From contig JAKQOD010000083.1 of assembly GCA_029565465.1 (NCBI GenBank), forward strand, positions 1 to 50,081: 50,081 nucleotides of DNA. Direction: 5' to 3'. The position numbers and the translations under genes are program-made. Shown here in pieces: positions 1 to 7,842 of the stretch; position 1 is the first letter of the stretch; each line of letters opens with the position of its first letter. This DNA comes from Deltaproteobacteria bacterium. Its GTDB lineage: Bacteria > Myxococcota_A > Polyangia > Haliangiales > Haliangiaceae. The notes below the pieces were generated by a model that was not told where the DNA came from, did no database searches, and saw only the letters and a list, made by a program, of their open reading frames with translations.

Positions 1-1
1 A

Positions 2-799
2 GTCGGCACCTGGGGCGATACCCGTTCCAGCATCTGTGCGATCGAGTACGCAGGTGATCGTTACAAGGTTTTTAAAGACGCAACCACGGTTTCGTACGGC
101 GAACATGGCGATGCATTGCTCATCACGTGTCGCCGCAACGCCGAAGCTGCCAAGAGCGATCAAATATTGGTGCTTGCGAAAAAAGCCGACTACAAACTCG
201 AACAGACCACAACGTGGGACACCATGGGCATGCGTGGCACGCGCAGCCCAGGCTTCAAAGTCACCGCCGAGGGGCTTGCTGCGCAGGTAGTGCCAGGTAG
301 TTTTGCAGATTCGGCAGCTCAATCAATGGTGCCGTACTCGCATATTTTGTGGTCGTCGCTGTGGTGGGGCATTGCCGCCGACGCAGTTTCGCGTGCAGGC
401 GCGTTTGTGCGCGGCGAAGCACGCAAAAATCCTGGCGTGGTGCCAGCGAGTGCAAACCGTTTGGCCGAAGTGCAAGTACAGCTTCAAGCGATGCGCCACA
501 ACTGGATGACGTTGGCGAACGAGTTTGATGAAATCGTTGCCAATGGCCGCGACGCTGAAGAATTGACCACCGTTGGTTGGGCACTCAAGATGAACAACCT
601 CAAGATCGCAGCGTCGGAAATGGCGCCACAGATCGTGCATAAGGCGCTGCAGATCATTGGCATCATGGGCTACAAAAACGATTCCAAATTTAGCGTTGGG
701 CGGCACTATCGCGATGTGTTGTCGGCGTCATTGATGATCTCGAACGATCGCATCCTGGGCAAAAGCGCTGCGATGTTGCTCGTGTTCAAAGACGATTGA
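2..799 (+). CDS. acyl-CoA dehydrogenase-like flavoprotein, C-terminal part (5' end outside window)
   Basis: The reading frame is already open at base 2 and runs to TGA at 797-799, so about 265 C-terminal residues are visible and the start lies upstream. The fragment covers the middle beta domain (WDTMGMRGTRSPGF is typical of acyl-CoA dehydrogenases) and the C-terminal helical domain ending in HYRDVLSA. Family members oxidise acyl thioesters at C-alpha/C-beta using FAD. In many members the catalytic glutamate lies in a YEGT motif seven residues after the RD pair; here that stretch reads LMISNDR and has no glutamate, so the base is absent or placed elsewhere. It is the first visible gene of an operon with an amino acid:carrier protein ligase 37 bases downstream. 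An attractive but unproven role is oxidation of an aminoacyl thioester on the carrier protein, as prolyl-carrier dehydrogenases of this superfamily do in pyrrole biosynthesis. Family assignment is firm; substrate is inferred. Confidence 0.85.
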   Translation, partial: VGTWGDTRSSICAIEYAGDRYKVFKDATTVSYGEHGDALLITCRRNAEAAKSDQILVLAKKADYKLEQTTTWDTMGMRGTRSPGFKVTAEGLAAQVVPGSFADSAAQSMVPYSHILWSSLWWGIAADAVSRAGAFVRGEARKNPGVVPASANRLAEVQVQLQAMRHNWMTLANEFDEIVANGRDAEELTTVGWALKMNNLKIAASEMAPQIVHKALQIIGIMGYKNDSKFSVGRHYRDVLSASLMISNDRILGKSAAMLLVFKDD

Positions 800-836
800 T
801 CGCGCCGTCGCTAACCAAGTTTTGAACGAGGGATTC

Positions 837-1751
837 ATGTCTGCTACCGACTATGATGCTGGCAAGTTTTACGACGGCTTGGTCAAACATCGTTTGATTC
901 TGCCGACGGGCGTGGCGGGCGCGTTTGGCCGCGGCCCCGTATTCGAAGATGTTTTGGAGCGGTTCAATCGCTTGGTTGACCAGCTCGCCGTCGACGATAA
1001 AGCCGAAGCTGTAACGTATCCGCCGATCATCAATCGCGAGATTTTGGAACAAGTCGAATACCTCGATTCGTTTCCGCAACTCGCTGGCGTGGTGCACAGC
1101 TTCATGGGCAAAGAGCTCAAAGCACGCGAGTTGTCAGCGCGCGTCAAAGCCGGCGAACCGTGGGGCGAATTTTTCGAGCAAACTGCCGTGGCGTTGACGC
1201 CAGCTGCTTGTTACCCGGTATATCCGACGCTGCGTGGCACCTTACCGTCCGGCGGCCGGACAGTATCGCTCACCAGCTGGGTGTTCCGGCACGAGCCATC
1301 TCCGGAACCAACCCGCATGCAAGCGTTTCGCTGTCGTGAATTGATTCGCGTCGGCAGTACTGATGACGTTGTGAAGTGGCGCGACACCTGGCTGCAACGC
1401 GGCGTGGATCTGTTAACCGCGCTCGGCTTGCCAGCGAAGTCCGACGTAGCTTCGGATCCGTTCTTTGGTCGCGGTGGCCGCATGATGGCCGTCAACCAAA
1501 TCGACCAGAAGTTGAAGTTTGAAGTGTTGGTACCCGTGATCTCCGTCGATAATCCGACGGCAGTTTGCTCGTTCAACTTTCATCAAGACAAGTTCGCAGC
1601 AAAATACGACATCAAAACTGCCGACGGCGAAATGGCCAATACGGCGTGCCTCGGCTTTGGGTTGGAGCGTTGCGTGATGGCGCTATTCCAAACCCACGGC
1701 TTTGATCCAGGCTTATGGCCACGCGAAGTGCGTTCGAGGTTGTGGCCGTGA
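837..1751 (+). CDS. amino acid:[carrier protein] ligase (class II aminoacyl-tRNA-synthetase homologue)
   Basis: This 304-residue protein resembles the catalytic core of atypical seryl-tRNA synthetases and lacks the tRNA-binding arm, the hallmark of amino acid:[carrier protein] ligases described from Bradyrhizobium and Agrobacterium. These activate a small amino acid (Gly or Ala in characterised cases) with ATP and transfer it to the phosphopantetheine of a small carrier protein. Class II motif 2 is visible as FRHE (150-153) and motif 3 as GFGLER (273-278). Predicted zinc ligands, by analogy with the Bradyrhizobium enzyme, are C125, E168 and C271. The start was taken as ATG 837, preceded by GAGG about six bases upstream, rather than the in-frame TTG at 822. 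The matching carrier protein is encoded three genes downstream. Its stop overlaps the next gene's GTG by four bases (GTGA), indicating translational coupling. The amino acid used cannot be read from sequence. Confidence 0.9.
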   Translation: MSATDYDAGKFYDGLVKHRLILPTGVAGAFGRGPVFEDVLERFNRLVDQLAVDDKAEAVTYPPIINREILEQVEYLDSFPQLAGVVHSFMGKELKARELSARVKAGEPWGEFFEQTAVALTPAACYPVYPTLRGTLPSGGRTVSLTSWVFRHEPSPEPTRMQAFRCRELIRVGSTDDVVKWRDTWLQRGVDLLTALGLPAKSDVASDPFFGRGGRMMAVNQIDQKLKFEVLVPVISVDNPTAVCSFNFHQDKFAAKYDIKTADGEMANTACLGFGLERCVMALFQTHGFDPGLWPREVRSRLWP

Positions 1752-2746
1752 CCCACGTCATCGCACGCGCTGGTCTGCAACCAGCGATGTATACGCGGGC
1801 ATCGCTGCACGCTGAAGATCGCTTGTGGCCAGAGAAGAATTGCTACATCGACGTTTGGATTGGGCTAACCCATGGGCTCGGCCTCGATCCTTTGGCGATG
1901 ATGTCGTTTTTGGTTGCTTGTGATTTCGAAGGCGACCAGTGGACATTCTACAAACCGCAGCACAGCGAACTTGCCGATCTGTACGGCTTCGATGTGCAAG
2001 AATTGACGGTTTGGAAAACGTTGCTGGAACACACCGTCGAGCATCTCGGCGCTGGCAAAGTGATTTCGACCGAGTCGGACGCGTTCTATTTGCCCGATAC
2101 GTCGGGCACTGACTACAAGCGCAATCACGTTAAGACCACGATCGTCTTGGTTGAAGTGGATACCGTCGCTGAACGCTGCGCGTACTTCCACAATACTGGC
2201 TTGCATTGGATGGAAGGCGAAGACTACCGGCAGATCTTCCGCGTCGGCGTGCCGCACGATCCAACGTTTTTGCCGCTGTTTGCAGAAGTTGTGCGGCTCG
2301 ATCGCTTGGTGCAGTACGACCGCGCCACGTTGCAGACAATGGCGACTGCGTTATTGCGACGCTACACAGCGAAGCGGCCGGTGCAGAATCCAATCACGCG
2401 GTTCGGCCAACGGTTCGCTGAAGAACTACCGATCCTGCACGGCAAAGGCTTGGCGCACTACCATGCATGGGCGTTTGCAACCACGCGCCAAATGGGTTCG
2501 GCCTTTGAATTGTTATCGCTCCATTTGGCTTGGCTGGCCGACGGTGCGCCGGCCGGGCGCAGCACGGCATTGCTTGAAGCTAGTGCTGCGTTCGCGGATA
2601 TTTCGGCTGGGGCTAAAGCCTTCATTCTCAAAGCTGCGCGTGCCGTGAACGGCAAAAAACCGCTCGATGTAAGTGAGCAGTTCTCGCAATGGGCGCAAGC
2701 ATGGGAACGTGCGATGGCCGCGATCACCGTAGCGTTGGCGAGCTGA
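1748..2746 (+). CDS. DUF1839 family protein
   Basis: A 332-residue protein that I recognise as DUF1839, a family I know mainly as a genomic neighbour of amino acid:[carrier protein] ligases; its biochemical activity is not established to my knowledge. The start is the GTG at 1748, which overlaps the ligase stop (GTGA) and has GAGG at 1736-1739 with eight bases spacing. No signal peptide or membrane segment is visible, so it should be cytoplasmic. The N-terminal half has conserved-looking aromatic and acidic stretches (CYIDVWIGLTHGLGLDP, YLPDTSGTDYKRNHVKTTI, MEGEDYRQIFR), while the C-terminal half is helical. Position between ligase and carrier protein suggests that it acts on, or accepts the amino acid from, the loaded carrier, but this is inference from context only. 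Confidence 0.8.
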   Translation: MTHVIARAGLQPAMYTRASLHAEDRLWPEKNCYIDVWIGLTHGLGLDPLAMMSFLVACDFEGDQWTFYKPQHSELADLYGFDVQELTVWKTLLEHTVEHLGAGKVISTESDAFYLPDTSGTDYKRNHVKTTIVLVEVDTVAERCAYFHNTGLHWMEGEDYRQIFRVGVPHDPTFLPLFAEVVRLDRLVQYDRATLQTMATALLRRYTAKRPVQNPITRFGQRFAEELPILHGKGLAHYHAWAFATTRQMGSAFELLSLHLAWLADGAPAGRSTALLEASAAFADISAGAKAFILKAARAVNGKKPLDVSEQFSQWAQAWERAMAAITVALAS

Positions 2747-2807
2747 GTATCCTTTGACTGGCGCTTGGCTTGAGTCTACGGCGGCAACCTTGCACAATGG
2801 AGCAGCG

Positions 2808-3299
2808 ATGTTGTCCTCGGTCCCAGCGCTGGCGGTGCCAGCGATGCCAATGCTAACGATGCCCGTGCTACCAACGCTGGTGGTTGGGGCCGGACAAGTT
2901 GTTCGTGCTGGTGTTGACGTGGTGCGCATCAGCGACGTTGCTGCGTCCCTGGCATCCTTTGGTGATGCGTTCGCGCGGCGCTTGTTCACCGCTGCTGAGC
3001 GCGACTATGCAAACAGTGCGTTAGACGCTGAGCTCGCAGCGGCGCGCTATGCGGTTCGGTTTGCAGCCCGCGAAGCTGCAATCAAAGCGTTCAATTTGGC
3101 AGAAGTTGGCGTCAATTGGCGCGAGCTTGAAGTGGTCCGGTTACCGGACGGAAGTTGCACGCTGGCACCGAGCGGGCGTGCCCGGGCGGCGATCGGAGCG
3201 CTTCAACAATGTGTGTTGAGCATGTCGCATGAAGGCGATTACGCCGTTGCGATGGTGCTCGCAGTGCTTGCTACTAACGAAGACAAAGGTCAGCTATGA
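2808..3299 (+). CDS. AcpS-type 4'-phosphopantetheinyl transferase dedicated to the operon
   Basis: Holo-acyl-carrier-protein synthase family: it would transfer phosphopantetheine from CoA to the serine of the carrier protein encoded next. The family pattern is clear: GVDVVRISDV with the metal-binding Asp, then FTAAERDYA and RFAAREAAIKAF with the second acidic metal-ligand motif. ATG 2808 was chosen because GGAG lies at 2799-2802 with five bases spacing; a TTG at 2754 and further in-frame ATGs at 2844, 2850 and nearby are alternatives. Between the chosen start and the conserved domain is an unusual hydrophobic, proline/methionine-rich stretch (AVPAMPMLTMPVLPTL) that may be untranslated or a poorly conserved N-terminus. 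Its stop codon overlaps the carrier-protein start (ATGA). A private transferase makes the operon independent of the housekeeping AcpS. Confidence 0.88.
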   Translation: MLSSVPALAVPAMPMLTMPVLPTLVVGAGQVVRAGVDVVRISDVAASLASFGDAFARRLFTAAERDYANSALDAELAAARYAVRFAAREAAIKAFNLAEVGVNWRELEVVRLPDGSCTLAPSGRARAAIGALQQCVLSMSHEGDYAVAMVLAVLATNEDKGQL

Positions 3300-3547
3300 A
3301 TCCGCAACACAAAGAACAAATTCGTGCCGTGCTCAAAGAGCATGCTCGCCTCACCAAAGACATCGCCACGCTGACCGACGATGCTGACTTGTATCAAGCC
3401 GGCATGACGTCACATGCAAGCGTCAACGTGATGCTTGGGTTGGAAGGCGCGTTCGAAATCGAATTCCCGGATCACATGCTCAAACGCAGCGTCTTTGAAA
3501 GTGTGCAAGCGATCGCAACCGCGATTGCTGAACTCACCAAAGGTTAG
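3296..3547 (+). CDS. small aminoacyl carrier protein (phosphopantetheine-binding)
   Basis: An 83-residue acidic, all-helical carrier protein. The phosphopantetheine attachment serine is S39 in DLYQAGMTSHASVNVML; the GMTS form and the following HASVNVML match carrier proteins paired with amino acid:[carrier protein] ligases rather than the DSL motif of fatty-acid ACP. The start ATG at 3296 overlaps the TGA of the transferase gene, so the two are translationally coupled. The next gene begins two bases after the stop. It should carry the amino acid activated by the ligase encoded at 837-1751 as a thioester. Confidence 0.92.
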   Translation: MNPQHKEQIRAVLKEHARLTKDIATLTDDADLYQAGMTSHASVNVMLGLEGAFEIEFPDHMLKRSVFESVQAIATAIAELTKG

Positions 3548-3549
3548 TT

Positions 3550-6069
3550 GTGGCACCAGCGTTGTCATTGTCGCAGGGGACGTGGGAGGTGGCCGCCACG
3601 CCAGCGGGTTCGCTGCGCACCATCGACGATGTAACAACGCATGCGCCGTCGTGGATTCAAGCGACGGGCGTTACTACGGCCGCCGCCGCACAACGCGAAA
3701 TGGGTGCGTGGTCGGATGCGATGGCCAGCCGACGCTTTGATGGCGAAGACTGGTGGTGGCGTACCCGGTTTGCCAAGCCGCAAGGCGACAGTGAATGCTG
3801 GTTGTGTTTCGACGGCATCGCGACCATTGCTGAAGTGTGGCTTAACGGCACCTCGCTGTTTACTAGCCGCAACATGTTTCGAAGGTATGAGTGCGATGTC
3901 ACGGCTTTGCTGCAGGCAAACAATGAACTCGTGATCGTGTGCAAATCGTTGGACGCTGAGTTGGCCAAAAAGCGACCGCGGCCGCGTTGGCGCGCACCGA
4001 TGATTGAAAACCAACAGCTGCGTTGGATTCGGACAACGTTGCTGGGGCGCACGCCTGGTTGGTCGCCGCCGGTTGCCGTGGTTGGCCCGTGGCGCGAAGT
4101 TCGTTTGGAACAACGGTTACGACCGCTGCCGGTTGGACTATCTCGCACGGTTGCCGTCAACGGCTCAACCGGCAACGTGGCGCTACGTACGCGTTTTGGC
4201 ACCCAGCAGCCCGACGCAGTGACGCTGGTTGTAACGCGCAACGGTGCGAGTTGGCGCGCCAAGCTCAAGCCGGTTGGCGACGAGTGGTCGGGCGTGATGG
4301 CAATTGAAGATGTGCAGCGTTGGTGGCCGCATACGCACGGAGCTCCCGCGCTTTACGACGCTGCGTTGGAAATTGAGTGGCAAGGTGCAACCCATGTGCA
4401 CGCACTACCAGCGATTGGATTTCGCAGCGTTGTGTTGAACACCGACGACGGCGATTTTCAGCTGAGCGTCAATGGCGTTCGCATCTTCGCGCGCGGGGCT
4501 TTGTGGTCGCCGCCCGATGTTGTCACGCTTAGTGGCGGTTCCGACGCATACGCACTTACCTTGCAACGCGTTTGTGATGCAGGCATGAACATGTTGCGCA
4601 TCCCAGGCACGCACTACTACGAAAGCGACGCGTTTTACCAAGCCTGCGATGCTGCTGGGATCTTGATTTGGCAAGACTTCATGTTTGCAAACATGGATTT
4701 CCCCGACGGCGATCCGGATTTTGTTGCCGACAGCAAAGCCGAAGTGCGCGAGCAGCTGCACCGGTTGGCACCACACGCGTGCATTGCGTTGTGGTGCGGC
4801 AACAGCGAAGTTGAACAACAAGCTGCGATGTTCGGTGTGGAGCGCGCTCGCTGGCGGTCGCCGCTGTTCTACGAAACAATTGCTGGGCTGGTGGCAGAGT
4901 TTGGCGGTGGCCTGCCGTACGTTGCGTCGAGCGCAACCGGCGGCGCGTTTCCGCACCAAGCTAACAATGGCCCCACTTCATATTATGGCGTCGGTGCGTA
5001 TCAACGCGGTGTCGACGATGCCCGCCGCGCCGATGTCCGGTTTGCATCGGAGTGTTTGGCATTCGCCAATGTGCCTGATCCCAACGGCATCGCCGACGTT
5101 CCGGGGGGCCACGCACTGCGCACACATCATCCACTATGGAAAATGCGCACGCCGCGCGACCTCGGTGCCGGCTGGGACTTTGAAGATGTGCGTGACTTTT
5201 ACGTGAAGCAACTGTTCGCCGTTGATCCAGCGACGCTGCGTTACAGCGAACATGATCGTTATCTTGCATTGGGCCGAGTTGCCACCGGTGAAATGATGGC
5301 TGCCGCCATCGGCGAATGGCGCCGCGCAGCTACGCGTTGTGGTGGCGCACTGGTGCTGATGTTGCGCGATCTGTGGGCTGGTGCTGGTTGGGGTGTGCTT
5401 GATTCGGCTGGCCGGCCGAAGGCGGCGTGGCATTATCTTCGTCGAGCAATGGCGGCCATGGCGTTGGCGCTTACTGACGAAGGCGGTAATGGCGTCACGG
5501 CGCATTTTTGCAACGACAGCGCAATGCCGCGGGCGGGTCATGTGCGCGTGCGGTTGTTGCGACATGGCGAAGCGGTGATTGCCGACGAGCAACGTGCGGT
5601 GGCAGTGGCGGCGCACAGCACCGTGAGCATGCCGATCGCGGAATGCTTCGAGCACTTTTACGACTTGAGCTACGCCTATCGCTTTGGCGTTGCGGCATAC
5701 GACGTCATGCATGTGCAGTGGATCGTCGAAGACATGGCGTGTCACGCGTTTTACTTTCCAACTGGACAAGCGTTTGCACGACGCGATGATCTCGGCTTAG
5801 TTGCCGAGTTGCGGCGCAGTGGTCCGGGTGAAGCCGTGGTGCAGTTGACGACACAAAAGTTCGCGCAAGCGGTTTTCGTCGAGATCGATGGATATACCGC
5901 GCTCGATAACTATGTGCATGTGGCACCCGGTGTGCCAGTGCACGTCAAAGTAACGGCGAATGCCGGGGCCAGTGCGGACACGCAACCCAATGGTGCCATG
6001 CGCGGTAGCGCAACTGCACTCAATGCGTACGCTGCTGCGAAAATCAGCATGCAGCTGGAAGCCTCGTAA
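3550..6069 (+). CDS. glycoside hydrolase family 2 (beta-mannosidase-like) protein
   Basis: An 839-residue GH2 enzyme with the order jelly-roll sugar-binding domain, immunoglobulin-like domain, TIM barrel and C-terminal beta domains. The acid/base motif is WCGNSE with E420, and the probable nucleophile is E501 in RFASECLAF, where beta-mannosidases have a similar F-x-S-E stretch. Both catalytic glutamates are therefore present. There is no signal peptide, so it is predicted to be cytoplasmic, which is odd for a polysaccharide-degrading enzyme and suggests a biosynthetic or intermediate-processing role (hydrolysis or transglycosylation of a small mannoside or similar glycoside). GTG at 3550 is the start, two bases after the carrier protein stop; the stop TAA shares its last base with the next ATG. 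Substrate is inferred only from family resemblance. Confidence 0.87.
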   Translation: MAPALSLSQGTWEVAATPAGSLRTIDDVTTHAPSWIQATGVTTAAAAQREMGAWSDAMASRRFDGEDWWWRTRFAKPQGDSECWLCFDGIATIAEVWLNGTSLFTSRNMFRRYECDVTALLQANNELVIVCKSLDAELAKKRPRPRWRAPMIENQQLRWIRTTLLGRTPGWSPPVAVVGPWREVRLEQRLRPLPVGLSRTVAVNGSTGNVALRTRFGTQQPDAVTLVVTRNGASWRAKLKPVGDEWSGVMAIEDVQRWWPHTHGAPALYDAALEIEWQGATHVHALPAIGFRSVVLNTDDGDFQLSVNGVRIFARGALWSPPDVVTLSGGSDAYALTLQRVCDAGMNMLRIPGTHYYESDAFYQACDAAGILIWQDFMFANMDFPDGDPDFVADSKAEVREQLHRLAPHACIALWCGNSEVEQQAAMFGVERARWRSPLFYETIAGLVAEFGGGLPYVASSATGGAFPHQANNGPTSYYGVGAYQRGVDDARRADVRFASECLAFANVPDPNGIADVPGGHALRTHHPLWKMRTPRDLGAGWDFEDVRDFYVKQLFAVDPATLRYSEHDRYLALGRVATGEMMAAAIGEWRRAATRCGGALVLMLRDLWAGAGWGVLDSAGRPKAAWHYLRRAMAAMALALTDEGGNGVTAHFCNDSAMPRAGHVRVRLLRHGEAVIADEQRAVAVAAHSTVSMPIAECFEHFYDLSYAYRFGVAAYDVMHVQWIVEDMACHAFYFPTGQAFARRDDLGLVAELRRSGPGEAVVQLTTQKFAQAVFVEIDGYTALDNYVHVAPGVPVHVKVTANAGASADTQPNGAMRGSATALNAYAAAKISMQLEAS

Positions 6070-7841
6070 TGCCAACGTCGAAGGTACTTGATCAGCCAGT
6101 GCACTTTGCCAATCAAGCACTGATGGGCTGGTTGCATCGTGTGCCGGCGGCGGCTGATAGCGCGCCGAAGCTTGGCGTGGTGCTGTGCGCACCATTTGGT
6201 TACGAAGCGATCTGTGCCCGCCGATCGCTGCGCGCGATGGCAACCTCATTCGCCGCAGCTGGAGTGCCGACGTTACGCTTTGACTATCACGGTACCGGTG
6301 ATTCAGCGGGTGATGACCGCGATCCGCAACGTGTTGCAGTCTGGCAAGCCAGCATCGTTGCAGCGATCGAAGAATTGCGTGCGTCGACGGGCGTGCAAGC
6401 GGTGGCGCTCGTTGGTGTGAGGTTGGGCGCGTTGTTGGCGGCGCAAGTTGCAGCTGCGCGTGATGACATTGCGGCGTTTGTAGCGATCGCGCCTGTGATG
6501 AACGGCAAAGCCTACGTGCGCGAATTACGCGCTTTGCAGATGGCGTTAGGGCTTAGCGAACCGCCCGCCGGGCTAGTTTGGGATAAACCGGCCCGTGAAG
6601 CGGTGGGATTTGCAGTCACCGAAGAAACCGCGGCCGAGCTGAGCACGTTGACGATGTTGCCGGAACGCGCTGTTGCACCGCGCGTGCGCGTTGTCGATCG
6701 CAGCGATCTGTCTATCGGCGACGCGTGGCCGAACGCGCAACGTAACGCCGGCGCAGATGTCACGATTCAGCCGTTTACGGGCTACGCCACCATGGTGCTA
6801 GACCCGCACAAAGTGGTGGTGCCTGCAGGCATGATCAACGAATTGACGACATGGTTGGTTGGCTTGGCGCCCGCGGCCACGCCGTTTGTGCCGGCCGCTC
6901 CAGCCGATGCACGAGCAATCAATGCTGTGCGATTTGGCGCGCCATCGTCGAAATTCGTCGAGGCACCGATGCAAATTGCAGGGCGCACCAGCTTGTTCGG
7001 TGTAGTAACAACGCCGCGCGCAGCAAAAGCGCAGCACGCGGTGTTGATGCTCAATGCAGGGGCGGTGCATCACGTCGGGCCGAACCGCTTGTACGTTGCG
7101 CTGGCGCGGCGCTTGGCCACAGCAGGTGTTGCAAGCTTGCGCATGGATATCGCGGGCATTGGTGATAGCCGCGCTGCCAATGGCATCGGTGAAAACGTGG
7201 TGTATCCACCGACGGCAGTCGACGATGTGTTGGCGGCCGTGACAGCGCTGCGTAACCAGTTTCAATCGGTGTCGGTGGTTGGCTTATGTGCAGGCGCTTA
7301 TCATGGTTTCAAAGCCGCGTTCGCTGGGGCAGCAGTGCAGCGCGCTGTGATCATCAATCCGTTGACCTATTTTTGGGCTGAAGGCATGTCGCTTGATATC
7401 GAATTGCCCGACGCGCGCGTGGTGGAAGCAGCCAAAGAATATCAAGCGTCGATGTTGTCGTTAGCGAAGTGGCGCAAGTTGCTGCGCGGCGATGTCAATG
7501 TGCGCAAGGTTGCGCAGATCATCGGCAAACGGCTTGCCCAACGCGGCCAACACGCTGCACGCGATGTCGCACGACGCGTCGGGGTTCGGCTCGGCGACGA
7601 TCTAGGTTTTGAAATTGCGTCGACAACCCAACGCGGCGTTACGTTGCACTTTGTATTCGCCAAAAGCGATCCAGGCTTGGCCATGTTGCGTGAGCAAGGC
7701 GGTGCAGTTGTCCCGCAATTGGTGCGCTCAGGCGCGATCAGCATTGATGTTATCGACGGGCCCGATCACACGTTCACTGCGTGCTGGACCCACGATGTTC
7801 TGTTGCGCAAGCTAGAGCAGCTGCTCACAACGGCGCGCTGA
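6069..7841 (+). CDS. tandem alpha/beta-hydrolase-fold protein with non-serine nucleophile elbows
   Basis: A 590-residue protein made of two alpha/beta-hydrolase domains (about 1-285 and 300-590). The nucleophile-elbow pattern G-x-S-x-G is GVRLG in domain 1, with R118 where the nucleophile should be, and GLCAG in domain 2, with C407 in that place. Domain 2 keeps a plausible histidine in DGPDHTF (H567); it could work as a cysteine hydrolase or acyltransferase, while domain 1 looks non-hydrolytic. The GxRLGALLA elbow reminds me of hydrolases associated with exosortase/exopolysaccharide loci. There is no signal peptide. ATG 6069 overlaps the TAA of the GH2 gene and the next gene begins one base after the stop. 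A likely role is releasing or transferring the aminoacyl group from the carrier protein, but that is inference. Confidence 0.82.
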   Translation: MPTSKVLDQPVHFANQALMGWLHRVPAAADSAPKLGVVLCAPFGYEAICARRSLRAMATSFAAAGVPTLRFDYHGTGDSAGDDRDPQRVAVWQASIVAAIEELRASTGVQAVALVGVRLGALLAAQVAAARDDIAAFVAIAPVMNGKAYVRELRALQMALGLSEPPAGLVWDKPAREAVGFAVTEETAAELSTLTMLPERAVAPRVRVVDRSDLSIGDAWPNAQRNAGADVTIQPFTGYATMVLDPHKVVVPAGMINELTTWLVGLAPAATPFVPAAPADARAINAVRFGAPSSKFVEAPMQIAGRTSLFGVVTTPRAAKAQHAVLMLNAGAVHHVGPNRLYVALARRLATAGVASLRMDIAGIGDSRAANGIGENVVYPPTAVDDVLAAVTALRNQFQSVSVVGLCAGAYHGFKAAFAGAAVQRAVIINPLTYFWAEGMSLDIELPDARVVEAAKEYQASMLSLAKWRKLLRGDVNVRKVAQIIGKRLAQRGQHAARDVARRVGVRLGDDLGFEIASTTQRGVTLHFVFAKSDPGLAMLREQGGAVVPQLVRSGAISIDVIDGPDHTFTACWTHDVLLRKLEQLLTTAR

Positions 7842-7842
7842 C

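Noticed and set aside
822..836. TTG start for the amino acid:carrier protein ligase
   Set aside because: ATG 837 has a GAGG site at the right distance and gives the family-like N-terminus.
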